From Thalassia testudinum (lineage: Eukaryota; Streptophyta; Magnoliopsida; Alismatales; Hydrocharitaceae): a stretch of 64,000 nucleotides of DNA. The notes under the pieces were generated by a model. It saw only the letters and a list, made by a program, of their open reading frames with translations, was not told the DNA's origin and did not search any database. Shown in pieces: positions 45,926 through 56,376 of this stretch (the first letter of the stretch is position 1; each line of letters opens with the position of its first letter). The translations under genes were made by a program, and so were the position numbers. Location: positions 75,608,001 through 75,672,000 of the forward strand of contig JAZHRO010000014.1 in assembly GCA_037157565.1 (NCBI GenBank), given 5' to 3'.

Positions 45926-46686
45926 ATCTTCTCTCCTCCACTATAAAAGGACCACTATCCTTCCCATTCTTCTTCATCTCTTCCTTTCTCTCGCTCGCCA
46001 CCTCCAAGGCTCTAGAGAGAGCTTGTCCTATACCTAGATGCTCCTCTAGAAAAGAAATATTTTTTCCCACTTCTAACCCCTCTTTGTGAATGTCCTCTCA
46101 CCACATTCAGGAAGTAGATCCTTGCCGCGACACTACCCTGCCCCGTCCTCCTTCCTCCAACGCCGTTCTCCTTCCAACTCCTCACCACCTTCATCCAGGC
46201 ACCGTCAAAGCGAGTCATCCTCCAAGTGACTATTGAGGGGGATTCTTTTCACCAATCTATCTTTTATCGCATTCTAGTATAGGAGATTCTTCTTACCAGT
46301 CTCTATCTTTTATCGCATTCTAGTATAATTATAATTTCTTGATTACCTATAGCAAACATGGGTTAGATATATATATATCGATATTTTCTCCCTCCCTTCC
46401 TCTCTCTCTCTTATTCAGCTAAAGTAGATTGGATTAGATAACAATTATTTCTCTTGATATTCTCACTTATAAAAATACCAAACAAATCGCAAAAGATAAA
46501 AAAAACACATCAAAAACAAATAAAATCAAAAGCGAGGATTTCACAAACCAAATGTTCACCTCTCCATGTTCAACCCGGGCTCATCTCGTGCTTCTATTAT
46601 AAATTTTATCTGGTAGCGAATTTCTACACACTGCGACAATAGGTTTTCTAACTTAAAATTTTTCGCATACGAAATATTGCTCACCA
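45926..46686 (+). repeat. 5' LTR of E4, downstream half
   Basis: It resumes at the TATA box (CCACTATAAAAGGACC, 45938-45953). The CT-rich start of the transcript follows, and it ends ATTGCTCACCA at 46686 just before the PBS. The copia insertion therefore separates the core promoter from all upstream LTR sequence. Confidence 0.85.
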
Positions 46687-46689
46687 TTT

Positions 46690-46707
46690 TGACGTCGTTA
46701 CTGGGGA
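46690..46707 (+). other. Primer-binding site of E4 (degraded tRNA-Asp type)
   Basis: TGACGTCGTTACTGGGGA, 14 of 18 identical to the site of element C. All four differences are transitions. Confidence 0.7.
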
Positions 46708-46984
46708 TGCAACGCTCTTTGATTTTTTTGTATTTTCCACCTTAACTTTTTAGCTCACTTTGCTCCTTTCTTTCTATGATTATAGGTATCCTTCCAAGGC
46801 GAGCTAAAGCGGAATAGATCGGAGTAAAGTGCGGTTAGATGGTTCTGTAAGTGTACCCTGACCCCCACTCACTATATTTCATTTCACCACCTAATAAGTC
46901 AAACTCTAATTAACCTAGGAGCTTGCATAAATCATAGGTTAGTCCGTGTTGTTTGATTGCACTTCACCTCACCTCACCAACCTA
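46708..46984 (+). other. E4 leader fragment
   Basis: Non-coding. It contains CGGAGTAAAGTGCGG, shared with the E1 leader. It ends where the gene-fragment transposon begins. Confidence 0.5.
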
Positions 46985-47010
46985 CATAAATTAAAAAAAA
47001 AAAAACTCTT

Positions 47011-48243
47011 CTCTTTCTGTAGGATTAAATTTAAAGAGATACACTTAACACCCACAAATTCTCATCCTAGTAACCCATACCAAGTGTTTCAAAGTTCATA
47101 GATCAATAAACAAACAAACTACCTAATAACAATGCATGGATGCAAAAGCCACATATATATAACCAACCTTACCCTGAACCTCAACTAGGTCAAAAGACAC
47201 TGCTATCTAAAACCATTGCCACACTTGCCACCTTATATCCGACGCTGAAATGTACACGAGTTAACAGCAACCCAACATGCCTAATCTCCCACCAATACAA
47301 CTACAACCAGTTTCAACACCACTTGAAAGAAAACCTTGGAAATAAAACTCAAACCAAGCATCAAATACACGGGGGCACAAAATCCCACATCAAGATCCAG
47401 TCTTTCTGACCACAGATGCCACAAGATCACACGAGAAGCAAAACACAACTACTTCAGATGGACCACTGCACATGCAGACAAGTACAAGATAATACATCCC
47501 AGAACCAAAATCAACCCACAAAACAACCATTGAGGCAATTATTCCGCGTATCCTACCAACCAATCGACCAAGTACTCAACATAAAATTCCCCAAGTTCGC
47601 GCTTTCGATTAAGAGGTAACCAACAACAACTACAATAAATTAAAAGTAAAACCACAAAAAGCAGGATCATCATCATCCCGAAACCCTAAACGGACCAAAT
47701 AAAAACAATGACATCCACAGTCATTGCCGGAAATTTCCCACCTTTCCATCTACTTCCCGAAGTTTCCAGTTGTCGACCAATGGGTCCATCCAAAAGAACA
47801 ACTTTTTTTGAATGGTCGATTCCAAGGCAACAACTTTTTGTGAATACCTGGAAGTGGGGGTCTTTGGAGAGGGAACGGTAGGCGGACTCGAGCTCGGAGA
47901 GGGCATACATGAGGGTCTCCTGCACGTACTTTCCCCCGAACTTCCTGAACCTTCCGAAGGGATCGGGCCTCTCTAGGAGGCGGTGGTGAACCCCAACAAC
48001 GGCAGCCTCCTTCGCCGCTTCCTTCTCCTCCACCGCCACGCGGGTGACGACCCTGAGTGGAGGCGGCGGCGCCATGGGGCTCCTCCTGGGGAGGCGGAGG
48101 AGGCCATGGATGGGGGAACGGACGGCCGGATGACGGGAGCGAGGGGACGCTTTGAGGGGGAGGAGAAGAAAGGAGGGGGTGGAGGAGGAGGACATCGTTG
48201 GGATTTGGGTGGTGTGGTGCTTCGTTGTAGTGACAGAGGCCAT
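47011..48243 (-). pseudogene. TSB: Captured 5' fragment of tryptophan synthase beta (exon 1, intron 1, first bases of exon 2)
   Basis: From ATG at 48243 an open 132-codon exon encodes a Ser/Pro/Arg-rich plastid transit peptide and then the start of the enzyme: RPDPFGRFRKFGGKYVQETL and YALSELESAYRSLSKDPHFQ. The motif FGRFGKFGGKYVPETL begins plant TSB, the pyridoxal-phosphate enzyme joining indole and serine in the plastid. After FQ comes CAG|GTATTC (47848/47847), a good donor. An 831-bp T-rich stretch ends TTTAATCCTACAG, and the next six bases AAAGAG fit the K/R-E that follows FQ in TSB. Similarity then ends abruptly. The lysine and cofactor domains are missing, so there is no catalytic activity. 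R in GRFRKF and Q in YVQET differ from the usual G and P. Confidence 0.82.
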
Positions 48244-48345
48244 GCCGTGGTCGACGTACCCGATGGTGCCGATGTGGATGTAGGGCTTCTCGCGCTCGAA
48301 CTTGTCATGGGCGACACGGATGTGGGCGGAGCGGCAGTGGTGGAG
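48244..48345 (-). pseudogene. tufA: Captured fragment of plastid elongation factor Tu
   Basis: In the same frame as TSB and directly upstream of it, the minus strand encodes KFEREKPYIHIGTIGYVDHG. In EF-Tu this is KFER-KPHVNIGTIGHVDHG, ending just before the KT of the GTP-binding loop. The upstream RSAHIRVAHD fits the end of a transit peptide. Sequence back to about 48690 is Ser/Pro-rich and may be more of the transit peptide, but with an in-frame TGA. The fragment ends exactly at the ATG of the TSB frame. Without the G-domain it cannot act in translation. Confidence 0.75.
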
Positions 48346-48694
48346 GTGCAGAGAGGGGAGAGGGAGGAGGAGGAGAGGAAGTCAGGTTAGGGGGAGGATG
48401 TGGTGGGGTTTGGAGGAGGAGGAAGTGGAAAAATTGAGGAGGGTGGTGGTGGTGGAGAAGGGTGCAGAGTTTATGTTGAGGGGAAGGAGGAGGAGAGAGG
48501 GACCGGCTGAGGGGAGAGGAGAGTGGAGGGGGAGGAGGATTTCGTGGTGGTTGGGGAAAATGTTTCGATTGTGGGGGATCGTATCCAGGGTTTAGCGTAA
48601 TCCAGGAGAAGGGAGCGGGAAGGGGCATCATCGTCGTCGGAGGTATAGGAGAAGAGTGGAGAGAAGCGAGCGGGAAGGGTGAGGGTAACATCAA

Positions 48695-48922
48695 AATATT
48701 CCGCCTTTGGTCAGGGTTCTAAGTGGAATTGTGACCAAACGCTTCACTCACGGTTTCAAAACCCGTGACCAAAAATCCTTGGGGGGAAGCGTGGGTACGG
48801 CATCAAAATTTTCTGCCTTTCGTCCCAATTCTAAGGGTGAAAGTGACCATGATTTACTTTTTGTCACGGTCCCTAAAACCGTGATAAAATTGCCGTGACC
48901 AATTTTCATATTCCAAGTAGTG
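48695..48922 (-). repeat. CACTA-like terminus and subterminal inverted repeats
   Basis: Short inverted motifs (GGTCACGG, CCGTGACC, GTCACGGT...ACCGTGA) recur up to the end CCAAGTAGTG. Such arrays bind transposase in CACTA elements. The next bases TAG could be one half of a 3-bp target duplication. Confidence 0.6.
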
Positions 48923-49420
48923 TAGGGAGTGTCTGGGATGATACCCTACCCATAATACTAGTGCCAGACTCTCTCGAGGATTAGTAATGAGAATGATGAT
49001 CCCAACACATCTATAATAACACTGATCCGAGGCTAGGCATGAAGGAGCAAACAAACAAATATAGATAGAAAGACAGAAACAAAGAAAAAGTTCTCAGAAA
49101 ACATGACCATATGAATATGTTATCTAAAAAATGTTGGCTAATGACAAGCACTGACACTTGATTCTTCATGCTTATACAAGTTGCAAATCGGGTTCATGAG
49201 CTAAGGAGGTCCTAACTACAAAAACAGCTTTGCGCTATTTGAATTAGAAAAGGGTTAATTAGTGAATTCTTGAAAGATACATTGCCCCTGATTAGTCTAA
49301 CCCTTGGATCCAGAGATGAATCCCAACATTTTATCCTTAACAAATCCCGTACCTGCCTTATCAAAAATCAACCAAGGTCCTACATTAAAATTTATTCCCT
49401 AAAACACAAAAGTATGTTTA
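48923..49420. other. Unassigned sequence between transposon end and LTR
   Basis: I see no ORF, RNA gene or known TE motif. It ends CACAAAAGTATGTTTA before the LTR, possibly a decayed PPT of E4. It may be the remains of the E4 internal region. Confidence 0.35.
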
Positions 49421-50784
49421 TGATATAGACATCTATTTAGGTTAAAATGCCTAATCATGCGTGTTCCTAGGCTTAGATTTGCATTTCATGTTATAAATAT
49501 TGCATAGCATGCATCATTCTACATTTAAAGTAGTTGTATATAATTTAGGTTAATCGCATTCTTCTTGTGGTCAGGAGAGAAGGATATTTATTTTGAAGCC
49601 TCGAATTGACGATCCGATCATACGGATCTGATCAAGACGACGATCAGAGTCCAACTCCTCCAAAATCGCCTTGATTGAAGTTCCGTAGCACCATATGTAG
49701 TCCGAGGCAGATCAACGGCCAAGGGACTAGATGACATAATTCACAGCTTCAAATGACAAATCTTACTGCGCAGATGGATTCGAGTCAACGAGCATAGCCC
49801 AACGACGCAAAAATTGACTCAATCCGACCTCTGTAGCAGCCCCTACAACGAAAAGAAGATGGACGACCCAGATCGTGCCATGTGGCGCAACCCGGGCCGC
49901 CCATGCGCACGCACGTGCCACCACACGCGCACAGTAGAGTGGGCGCACGCGTGCACGCAACAGCAGCGCACACAGGCACTTAGCGCGCGGAGGTGTGTGA
50001 CACGACGTGAGGAGCGCGCACCAGTGCAGTGGCAGCGTAGGCGCGTAGGCTGTCTTTAGTGACGTTTGTGGCGGATCTTTAGCGACATTTATGACCGTCA
50101 CTAAATGTCCTATATACGAATTTGATTCTTTCCTCCACTATAAAAGGACCCCTACCCCTCCCAGTTTTCTTCATCTCTTCCTTTCTTCCTCTCACCACCT
50201 CTAAGGCTCTAGAGATTGCTTGTTCCAAGCCCGAGATGCTCCTCTAGAGTAGAAAAGAAAATAGTTTTCCCACCTCTCATCCCACTTCATGGAGCATCCC
50301 GTGGCCGTCCTCTCACCGCCCTTCGAGAAGAAGATCCTCGCCGCGATGTCGTCCTGCCCCATCCTCTGTCCTCCGGCTCCGTTTCCGTTCGTCCTACTTC
50401 TCACCACCTTCCTCCAGGCGACATCAGAGTGAGTCATCCTCCGAGCGACCCTCGAGGGAGATTTCTCTCACCTCATTCTATCTTTTTACGCTTCGTAGTG
50501 TAAATTTTCCACTTTCATAGTGTAACAAACATTCATTTATAAATAGATGATTATTTCTCTCTCTTTCTCTCTCTCTCTCTTATATTGTTGCAAGTAGATT
50601 AGATAGAAGTCATCGACCTGATCCCTTGCCCTATTAAAAATAGAAAAAAAAATTAGAAAAGACAAAAACAACCAAAAACAAATAAAACGAAGCACGGATT
50701 TTCAAAACCAAACGTTCGCCTCCCTGTGTTCGACCTGGGACTCACTTTTCTAGTTTCTGTTATAAATTTTATCTGATAGACGCA
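49421..50784 (+). repeat. Family-A LTR truncated by element D
   Basis: It starts TGATATAGACATC and carries the paired CTTTAGTGACGTTTG/CTTTAGCGACATTTA repeats (50053-50105), TATA box CCACTATAAAAGGACC (50136-50150) and a (CT)n tract (50553-50581). It stops at ATCTGATAGACGCA, where element D begins. A GC-rich GCGCAC-repetitive stretch (49890-50045) replaces the tRNA-like module. It may be the 3' LTR of E4 or a separate copy. Confidence 0.78.
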
Positions 50785-53482
50785 TGATGGGAACACCATC
50801 ATGAGCCCTAACTAGATCATTTTGACCCAATGAAGAGAATAAAAGCTCTTACATAACCAGCTGAAGGTCCTAATTCACTGCATTACCTTTCTGAGAGAAA
50901 AATAAGAAACAAGGGGTAAAACTGTAATTTTACCAAAGCAGTACAACAACGGATTTTCTCAAGGGCTAAACAAAGGTCAAAGGGTCTTAATAAGATAATA
51001 AGTGGGTTGGATCAAACAGAAAAGAGTTTGTGTGTATCCTATGAATTAAATGACTTCTAGAAACCCTAAAATAGACCCACTAGATTAACCAAGGATCTAG
51101 TCAGGATAAAATTCACTTAAACCCTCTAAAAATCATAGAAAAATATTCTCTAGGGTTTAGAACCTTCAATTTGGCCATTGGAACCCATCTTAACCTAGAA
51201 TGTGGTCTTAGACAGATATTTGCCATAAATTAGATTTTTGCATAAATTTCCTATCCAAACGTGGTCAAACCCAAAATCCAACTTCATAATTGGATTCCTT
51301 AGGTCCAAATTAGGTTTGTACCAAAATTTGGATCCAAGATGAATTTTCCTTGACCTAGTTTGCAAGAAGGTCCAGCTTGATTACATTTGTACCCCTATAT
51401 TTCAAAAACCCTTACAAAATGCCCCCTAGCTTCTTCATCCTTTTCGCAATTAGGTCCCTCCACCATTAGAATGGAGGAATCCTACTTCGGCGAGCTTTGA
51501 AAGGAGAGTTTTCCTTGATTGCTCGGAGGATCTCCTCCAAAATTGGAAGGGAGATTCTTTGAGAAATTATCTCATTTGAACCCATCTTTGATCCTAGATT
51601 CTTTCCCAATCTCTCATGTGAACGCATGAGAGACATGGGTATCCTAACGGATTCCTTCTCTGGTAAGCTTTCCTTGCTTGGGAAGCTTGCTTCCAAGCCC
51701 TAATCGACCTTCAGGGCTCTATTTAAAGAAGCCAAGATCGCCTCGACTCCCTTACGCTCAAATTCGGCCATGAACACCCCTGATTCCTCTCTTCTCCTCA
51801 CGGCCGTAGGTTCCTCAACGTCCGGCGACCTCCCTTACTACTCCTTGTCGTCCAACCGCCATACCTACCGCGGATTCCTCTTCCTTGACTTCGTCCGCGC
51901 CTCGCCATACCCGCAGGCGTCTCCCTCTCTTCTCCTCGCCGATCTCCACTCATCGATGCCACTCTTCGTCTCCGGCGTCATCTACACCTTGACCGACGTC
52001 ACCTCTGCCCCCCTTCGTCTCCCGACACCCTAGCTAAGTTCTCTCTCCCATCTACTTTCTTCTCCACTCTCTATTTCCCAAAATCGACCACTACTGATCT
52101 CCATCTCCTTCATCTCCGACCACCAACTCCGGCGAGGCCGCTCCACCTCCACAGGCCATCCCAACCCTCGCCGACAAGCCCATGAGCTTCCCTCACTCCA
52201 CTGAACACTTCCCCTCACTCATATCACCATGCCACTCACCTAAATGCACCCCTGAACACACCCACACCTTCGCACACAGTGTACCTTAGGCACGCTCGCA
52301 CATGCACCCCTAAGCCATGCCAACATCCCCATCACATTCTCCATGGTCCGGCGACGCTCCCTGAGCAATTTAATGTGGCCGTGAGGCTGTATTGTTGATT
52401 TCAGGTTCACCGCCCCTCCACCATTGACGGGCAAGCTTGCAGCTAGCTTGCTGAAGCTCCAGGTCCGCCTAGCCTAGGTGCAGTAGTCCCAGGTGTGTGG
52501 AATACCCTTGCACACACACTCAGGCTCTTAATTGTAGTTGAAGACCTTGGCTGCTGCTGCAATCGTGAAGGCCATCTACTACTGTGCACACAAAAGGAAG
52601 GTGGGACATTTAGTCCCACCTCGGAAGTGGACGACCACCCAGAGTTTCATAAGTTGATTTTTTGTTAGAGGCTTATCGCCTCCAACACTGAGGGTGAGGT
52701 CCTCCTCCCCCCTTCTCACAGACTCGTCCGCGACACTGCCCACGCGGACCTAGCCACGACCCAATTACCCCACCTGTTCACTCTTCGCCCACCACCGCAA
52801 GCCAGTGGGCTTGGTCTCGGGTACGTACCCGACCCGATTACCCGAGTACTTGTGGCTCTGGGAGAGCAGAACCTAAGAGAGAAAGAGAGGAGAGCTGCGC
52901 ATGGGTAGGGGTAGGTTTTGCTGCAGGCGAAAGCTGAAGAGAAAAAGAAGCTAAGGCAGAAGCTGAAGCCAAGGCCAGAAGAGGAAGAAGAGATGGCAAA
53001 CGGTAGAGAAGGAAGAAGAAGAGAAGAAGCGAAGGAAGAAGGAAGGCAAAGGTAGAAAGAAGAAGAGAAAGAGAAAGATCGTGAAAGCCAAGGAAGACAA
53101 AAGCCAAAGGCAAGAAAAAGAAGGGAAAGAAGATAGAGGCAGTTGAAGTGAAAAAGAACTCAGACATTTAAGTCATCTGATTAAGGAATCAAACAACAGA
53201 TTTTAGCCTCATTGCATATTTTTACATTGAATCATTTGGTGATATTGTAGGAGTATTTGGTGATCTACATCACCATTTTACTCCCATATTTTTGCACTCT
53301 GATACTGCTACTATTATAATTTCTTTCAAGTTTAAATTGTGATCTTGATTTCTAAATACTAATTTGCTCCCTGTGTTCGACCTCGGAAATCCTTTTGAGT
53401 AATAAAATTATATCTATTTTGAATGCTTTTTCATCTATACTACAACTCAATTCGTTTAAATATCGATCCAGCGCTCCAAACA
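50785..53482 (+). repeat. 5' LTR of element D (2.70 kb)
   Basis: It starts TGATGGGAACACCATCATG and ends CAGCGCTCCAAACA. It contains the promoter dyad (51608-51635), TATA-like TATTTAAAG (51720-51728), a perfect stem AGGTGGGAC/GTCCCACCT around ATTTA (52599-52621) and a purine-rich tract (52930-53150). Confidence 0.92.
51608..51635. promoter_or_regulatory. Promoter dyad of element D (imperfect)
   Basis: AATCTCTCATGTG, centre AA, then CGCATGAGAGACA: the same dyad as in B and C with three mismatched pairs. The TATA-like TATTTAAAG starts 85 bp after it. Confidence 0.62.
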
Positions 53483-53485
53483 TTT

Positions 53486-53503
53486 TGGCGCTATTGCCAG
53501 GGA
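53486..53503 (+). other. Primer-binding site of element D
   Basis: TGGCGCTATTGCCAGGGA, three bases after the LTR end; 15 of 18 match the site of element C. Confidence 0.82.
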
Positions 53504-54432
53504 GCAACAGGCAATTTAGAATTCTTGATTACAATTTCTGATTTGGTACTAACTTGTTATGTCTCTTTTTGTTGTGGTAGTTTTAGGGAGAAGATTTAAA
53601 GAAAGACAGCTGCACATCAAACACGCCAAGGGCAGGTAATTTTTTATTACTTTCTCTCGTAAGCCCCTCATTCTGAAAAGGAAAAAAGAGTAAAATCAAT
53701 TAGGGCTACTTGCTTTCCATTCTTAGCTAATTCATCAAGTTAACTGATTTGATTTCAACAACAAATCTGATCTGTGCACCCATTTAAAGTAACTAGGGCT
53801 ACCACATTCTTGTTTGAGCCCTAGATACCACATTTGGCAAATTAAATTGGACCAAAAGTAGAGCCAATTGAGGATTTCAAGTTAGGATTTTAGAGGCACA
53901 CTTTCATAAGCAAGAATCAACTCTCCAAAAAGATGTGTGCCTAAGCCTTGGTTGAAGTGATTTATTCAAGCAAACCCTAAAATTCAGGCTCTTAATCTCA
54001 CTTGAATCTTAAAAGAAGGGACCTAAAACTTCTCAAAGGATAGATAGGTGAAGTTGACCCACTTTGTTGGGTCAACTAAACTTGAAATTAGGTCACTTTG
54101 CACACTCAATACATCTAAAGTTCAAGTGAAATCTTAAGCAACCTTGCTCTTTAGTAAAACTGGCAGACTTAAGAGGTCAAGTCCCCATTCTGGTCTACCT
54201 GGAACATCAGTGAAAAGAGAGATCAGGTGGGGGAAACCCTATAACTCGTGGGGGCGCTCTACCGTGTAGGGGTCTTTGCAGGACTCTCCCTCTCTGGCTG
54301 CCCAAGTATTTCTTAGGTGGACATCTTTCTAACTAAGGGGTATCGTCCACCCCAAACCTATATAGTCATCCAAAGTTTTTGGGTGTCTTGATTGGGTCCA
54401 ACACGTTCTACTCTCATCCAGACCATCGGTGC
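53504..54432 (+). other. Leader of element D with conserved block
   Basis: Non-coding. 54215-54300 carries GCGCTCTACCGTGTAGGGG then TCTTTGCAGGACTCTCCC, as in B and C. Confidence 0.65.
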
Positions 54433-56376
54433 ATGTTTGGTAGAAGGTCCTTAAGACCATCCTTGAGGCCTCCTTAATCATTCACTCCCATCGAGGCCAG
54501 GCCTCGACTTCCGTGTTTGTGCAGCAACGCCATCACATAGACATCTCCTCTGATTTATCTGAACCCAATTCTCCTACTTCCACATCATGGCACAACCCGT
54601 AGAAGAAGAGAATAACCTTGAGAACCAACTTTAGTGCCTTAATGATTTATTCCAAGCCTTTGTAAATCCACCGCAGCGTCCTATGATGCGAGATCACTAC
54701 AATCACGTTGCGGTGGCGATCGAACCTCGAGTCCAAATCCTAACTGGAGGTCCTAATTCCGAACTCAAGCCCAACATGATTCATGCTATTCCAAAGTTTC
54801 ATGGGCTTAATTCCGAGGATCCTTTCCAGCACTTCAAACAACTCAAGCATCTGGCCTAGACCTTCAGGTCAGATGTCCAAAATCGGGATATCCTTCTCAT
54901 GAAGATGTTCTCCTTCTCTCTCATGGACAAAGCGGCTCACTGGTATCAAACTCAAACACATCCAATCAACACATGGGTTGAACTACAATCCGAGTTTTTT
55001 AAGAAGTTCTTCCCAGTGGGTCGGATGAATGCCTTACGACACCAGATCACACACTTCACACAGCAGCTTGGAGAACCACTTCATGAAGCATGGGACCATT
55101 TCCTGGATCTCATGCAAAAGTGCCCCCATCGCGGAGTTCCTAAATGAGAACAAGTCTAGTCTTTCTACCAGGGACTCCGTGAAGATATTCGTTTATTCGT
55201 CAATGCAACTTGCGAAGGAAATATCATGGGTCAACATGAAGACACTGTGTGGGAGATTCTCGAGAATATGTGCGAGAATTTCATCAATAATGACTCCATG
55301 GGCTTATTCGACTGGATGAATACCTGCGCATCGACGAATCCAAGGGGAGCACACGAGACGCAGGGCCTGTCTGCATCAGTCGACTTGGAATTGATGGCCA
55401 GTCGTTTGGACAAGGTCTCTATCATTGAGAAGAAGATGGATGAGCTAACTCAACATCTGCAGCAAGCCACCTTTGCGCAAAACCCATTCGCACAACCACT
55501 CTCTGGGAGGGAAGATGTGCATAACATCTATTACCGATCTTCTCAGAGGATGGACCTGTATCCACCCTTGTTTGACTCTAAGACCAGAGGAAACTCCAAT
55601 CCTGCCTACTCTAGTTGGGGGAACTCTGAACCCTCGTACTCTGACTTTTCTGAGGTTCCTTAGACCTGCGAGGACCTCAACACCATCTAGAATGACCCTT
55701 TCTCTAATACCTATAACCCTGGATGGCGAAATCATCCCAATTTCCTATGGGCGGGAAATAATCAGAATCAGAGACCACCATATCAACCTTGCCCACAAGC
55801 TCCTCGTCCATATCAGCTGCCTTAGCCTCGGTCCAACCCCACCTATCAATCTGGGCCAACTCAGACAAATCAGATGACTTTCATCCTTCATACTCTGGCT
55901 GACAACAAAAGACGAATGTAGCTATGCAAAAACAGCACAAAGACGAGATCACAGAGGTTCACAATTAACTCGCCTAGATGGAAAATTCCCGCCAACCTGG
56001 CATACTCCCTTCGCAACCTTTGCCAAATTCGAATAACGTGCCAAACCAAAGGTGCATTATGAACCCAAATCCGGGCCAAGCCCACATGATTTATCAGGCC
56101 CCTTCTGTTCCATCACCTGACGGGATGGAAGCTTCAACATCATACTCAGGATTTCAGCAGCAGCCACCTATTTTATCGACACCAAACCAGAACTAGGTAG
56201 GACTAAATTCAGTAACAACTCATAGTGGCAAAGCAACACAAGACCCACCTTACCCAAACCACTTTCAACCTGGTAGTAACCCAAACCCTAAGATAGTTAT
56301 CCAGGACACCCCTATCCCAGATCAAGAACCTGGACCTATTCTAGAGGAACCATCAAGGGCTCCATTTCCCGAGGCC
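54433..56376 (+). pseudogene. D gag (many stops and frameshifts)
   Basis: The start ATG and MFGRRSLRPSLRPP match C, but a one-base loss breaks the frame within 15 codons. A second frame from 54587 (MAQPVEEENNLENQL) carries the core: KMFSFSLMDKAAHWYQTQ, INTWVELQSEFFKKFFPVGR, HEAWDHFLDLMQKCPH. A clean stretch 55226-55663 (MGQHEDTVWEILENMCEN to GNSEPSYSDFSEVP) follows. YNPGWRNHPNF is near 55720. Stops include LA-stop-TF, PK-stop (TGG to TGA) and TAG at 55157-55159, the codon also lost in C and E3. Confidence 0.88.

Larger units (their letters stand above)
46985..48922 (-). mobile_element. CACTA-like transposon carrying EF-Tu and TSB fragments
   Basis: The right end at 48922 reads inward (minus strand) CACTACTTGGAATATG, as expected for a CACTA terminus. 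It is followed by subterminal inverted repeats built on GTCACGG/CCGTGAC (48740-48895). Inside, on the same strand, are a piece of plastid EF-Tu and then a piece of tryptophan synthase beta. No transposase is present. No matching left terminus was found; 46985 is an estimate at the edge of the captured sequence and an A-run. If the left end is truly gone, the element is a dead fragment. Confidence 0.62.

Noticed and set aside
47011..48345. A functional tryptophan synthase or EF-Tu gene
   Set aside because: Only the N-terminal part of each is present; catalytic and GTP-binding regions are absent and the pieces lie in a transposon-like context.
48305..48694. Proline/serine-rich 129-aa protein
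   Set aside because: This open frame is out of frame with the EF-Tu fragment and reflects CT-rich transit-peptide DNA.
50553..50581. Informative microsatellite
   Set aside because: Short (CT)n tract that is part of every family-A LTR (also near 1690, 20265 and 46390); ordinary low-complexity sequence.
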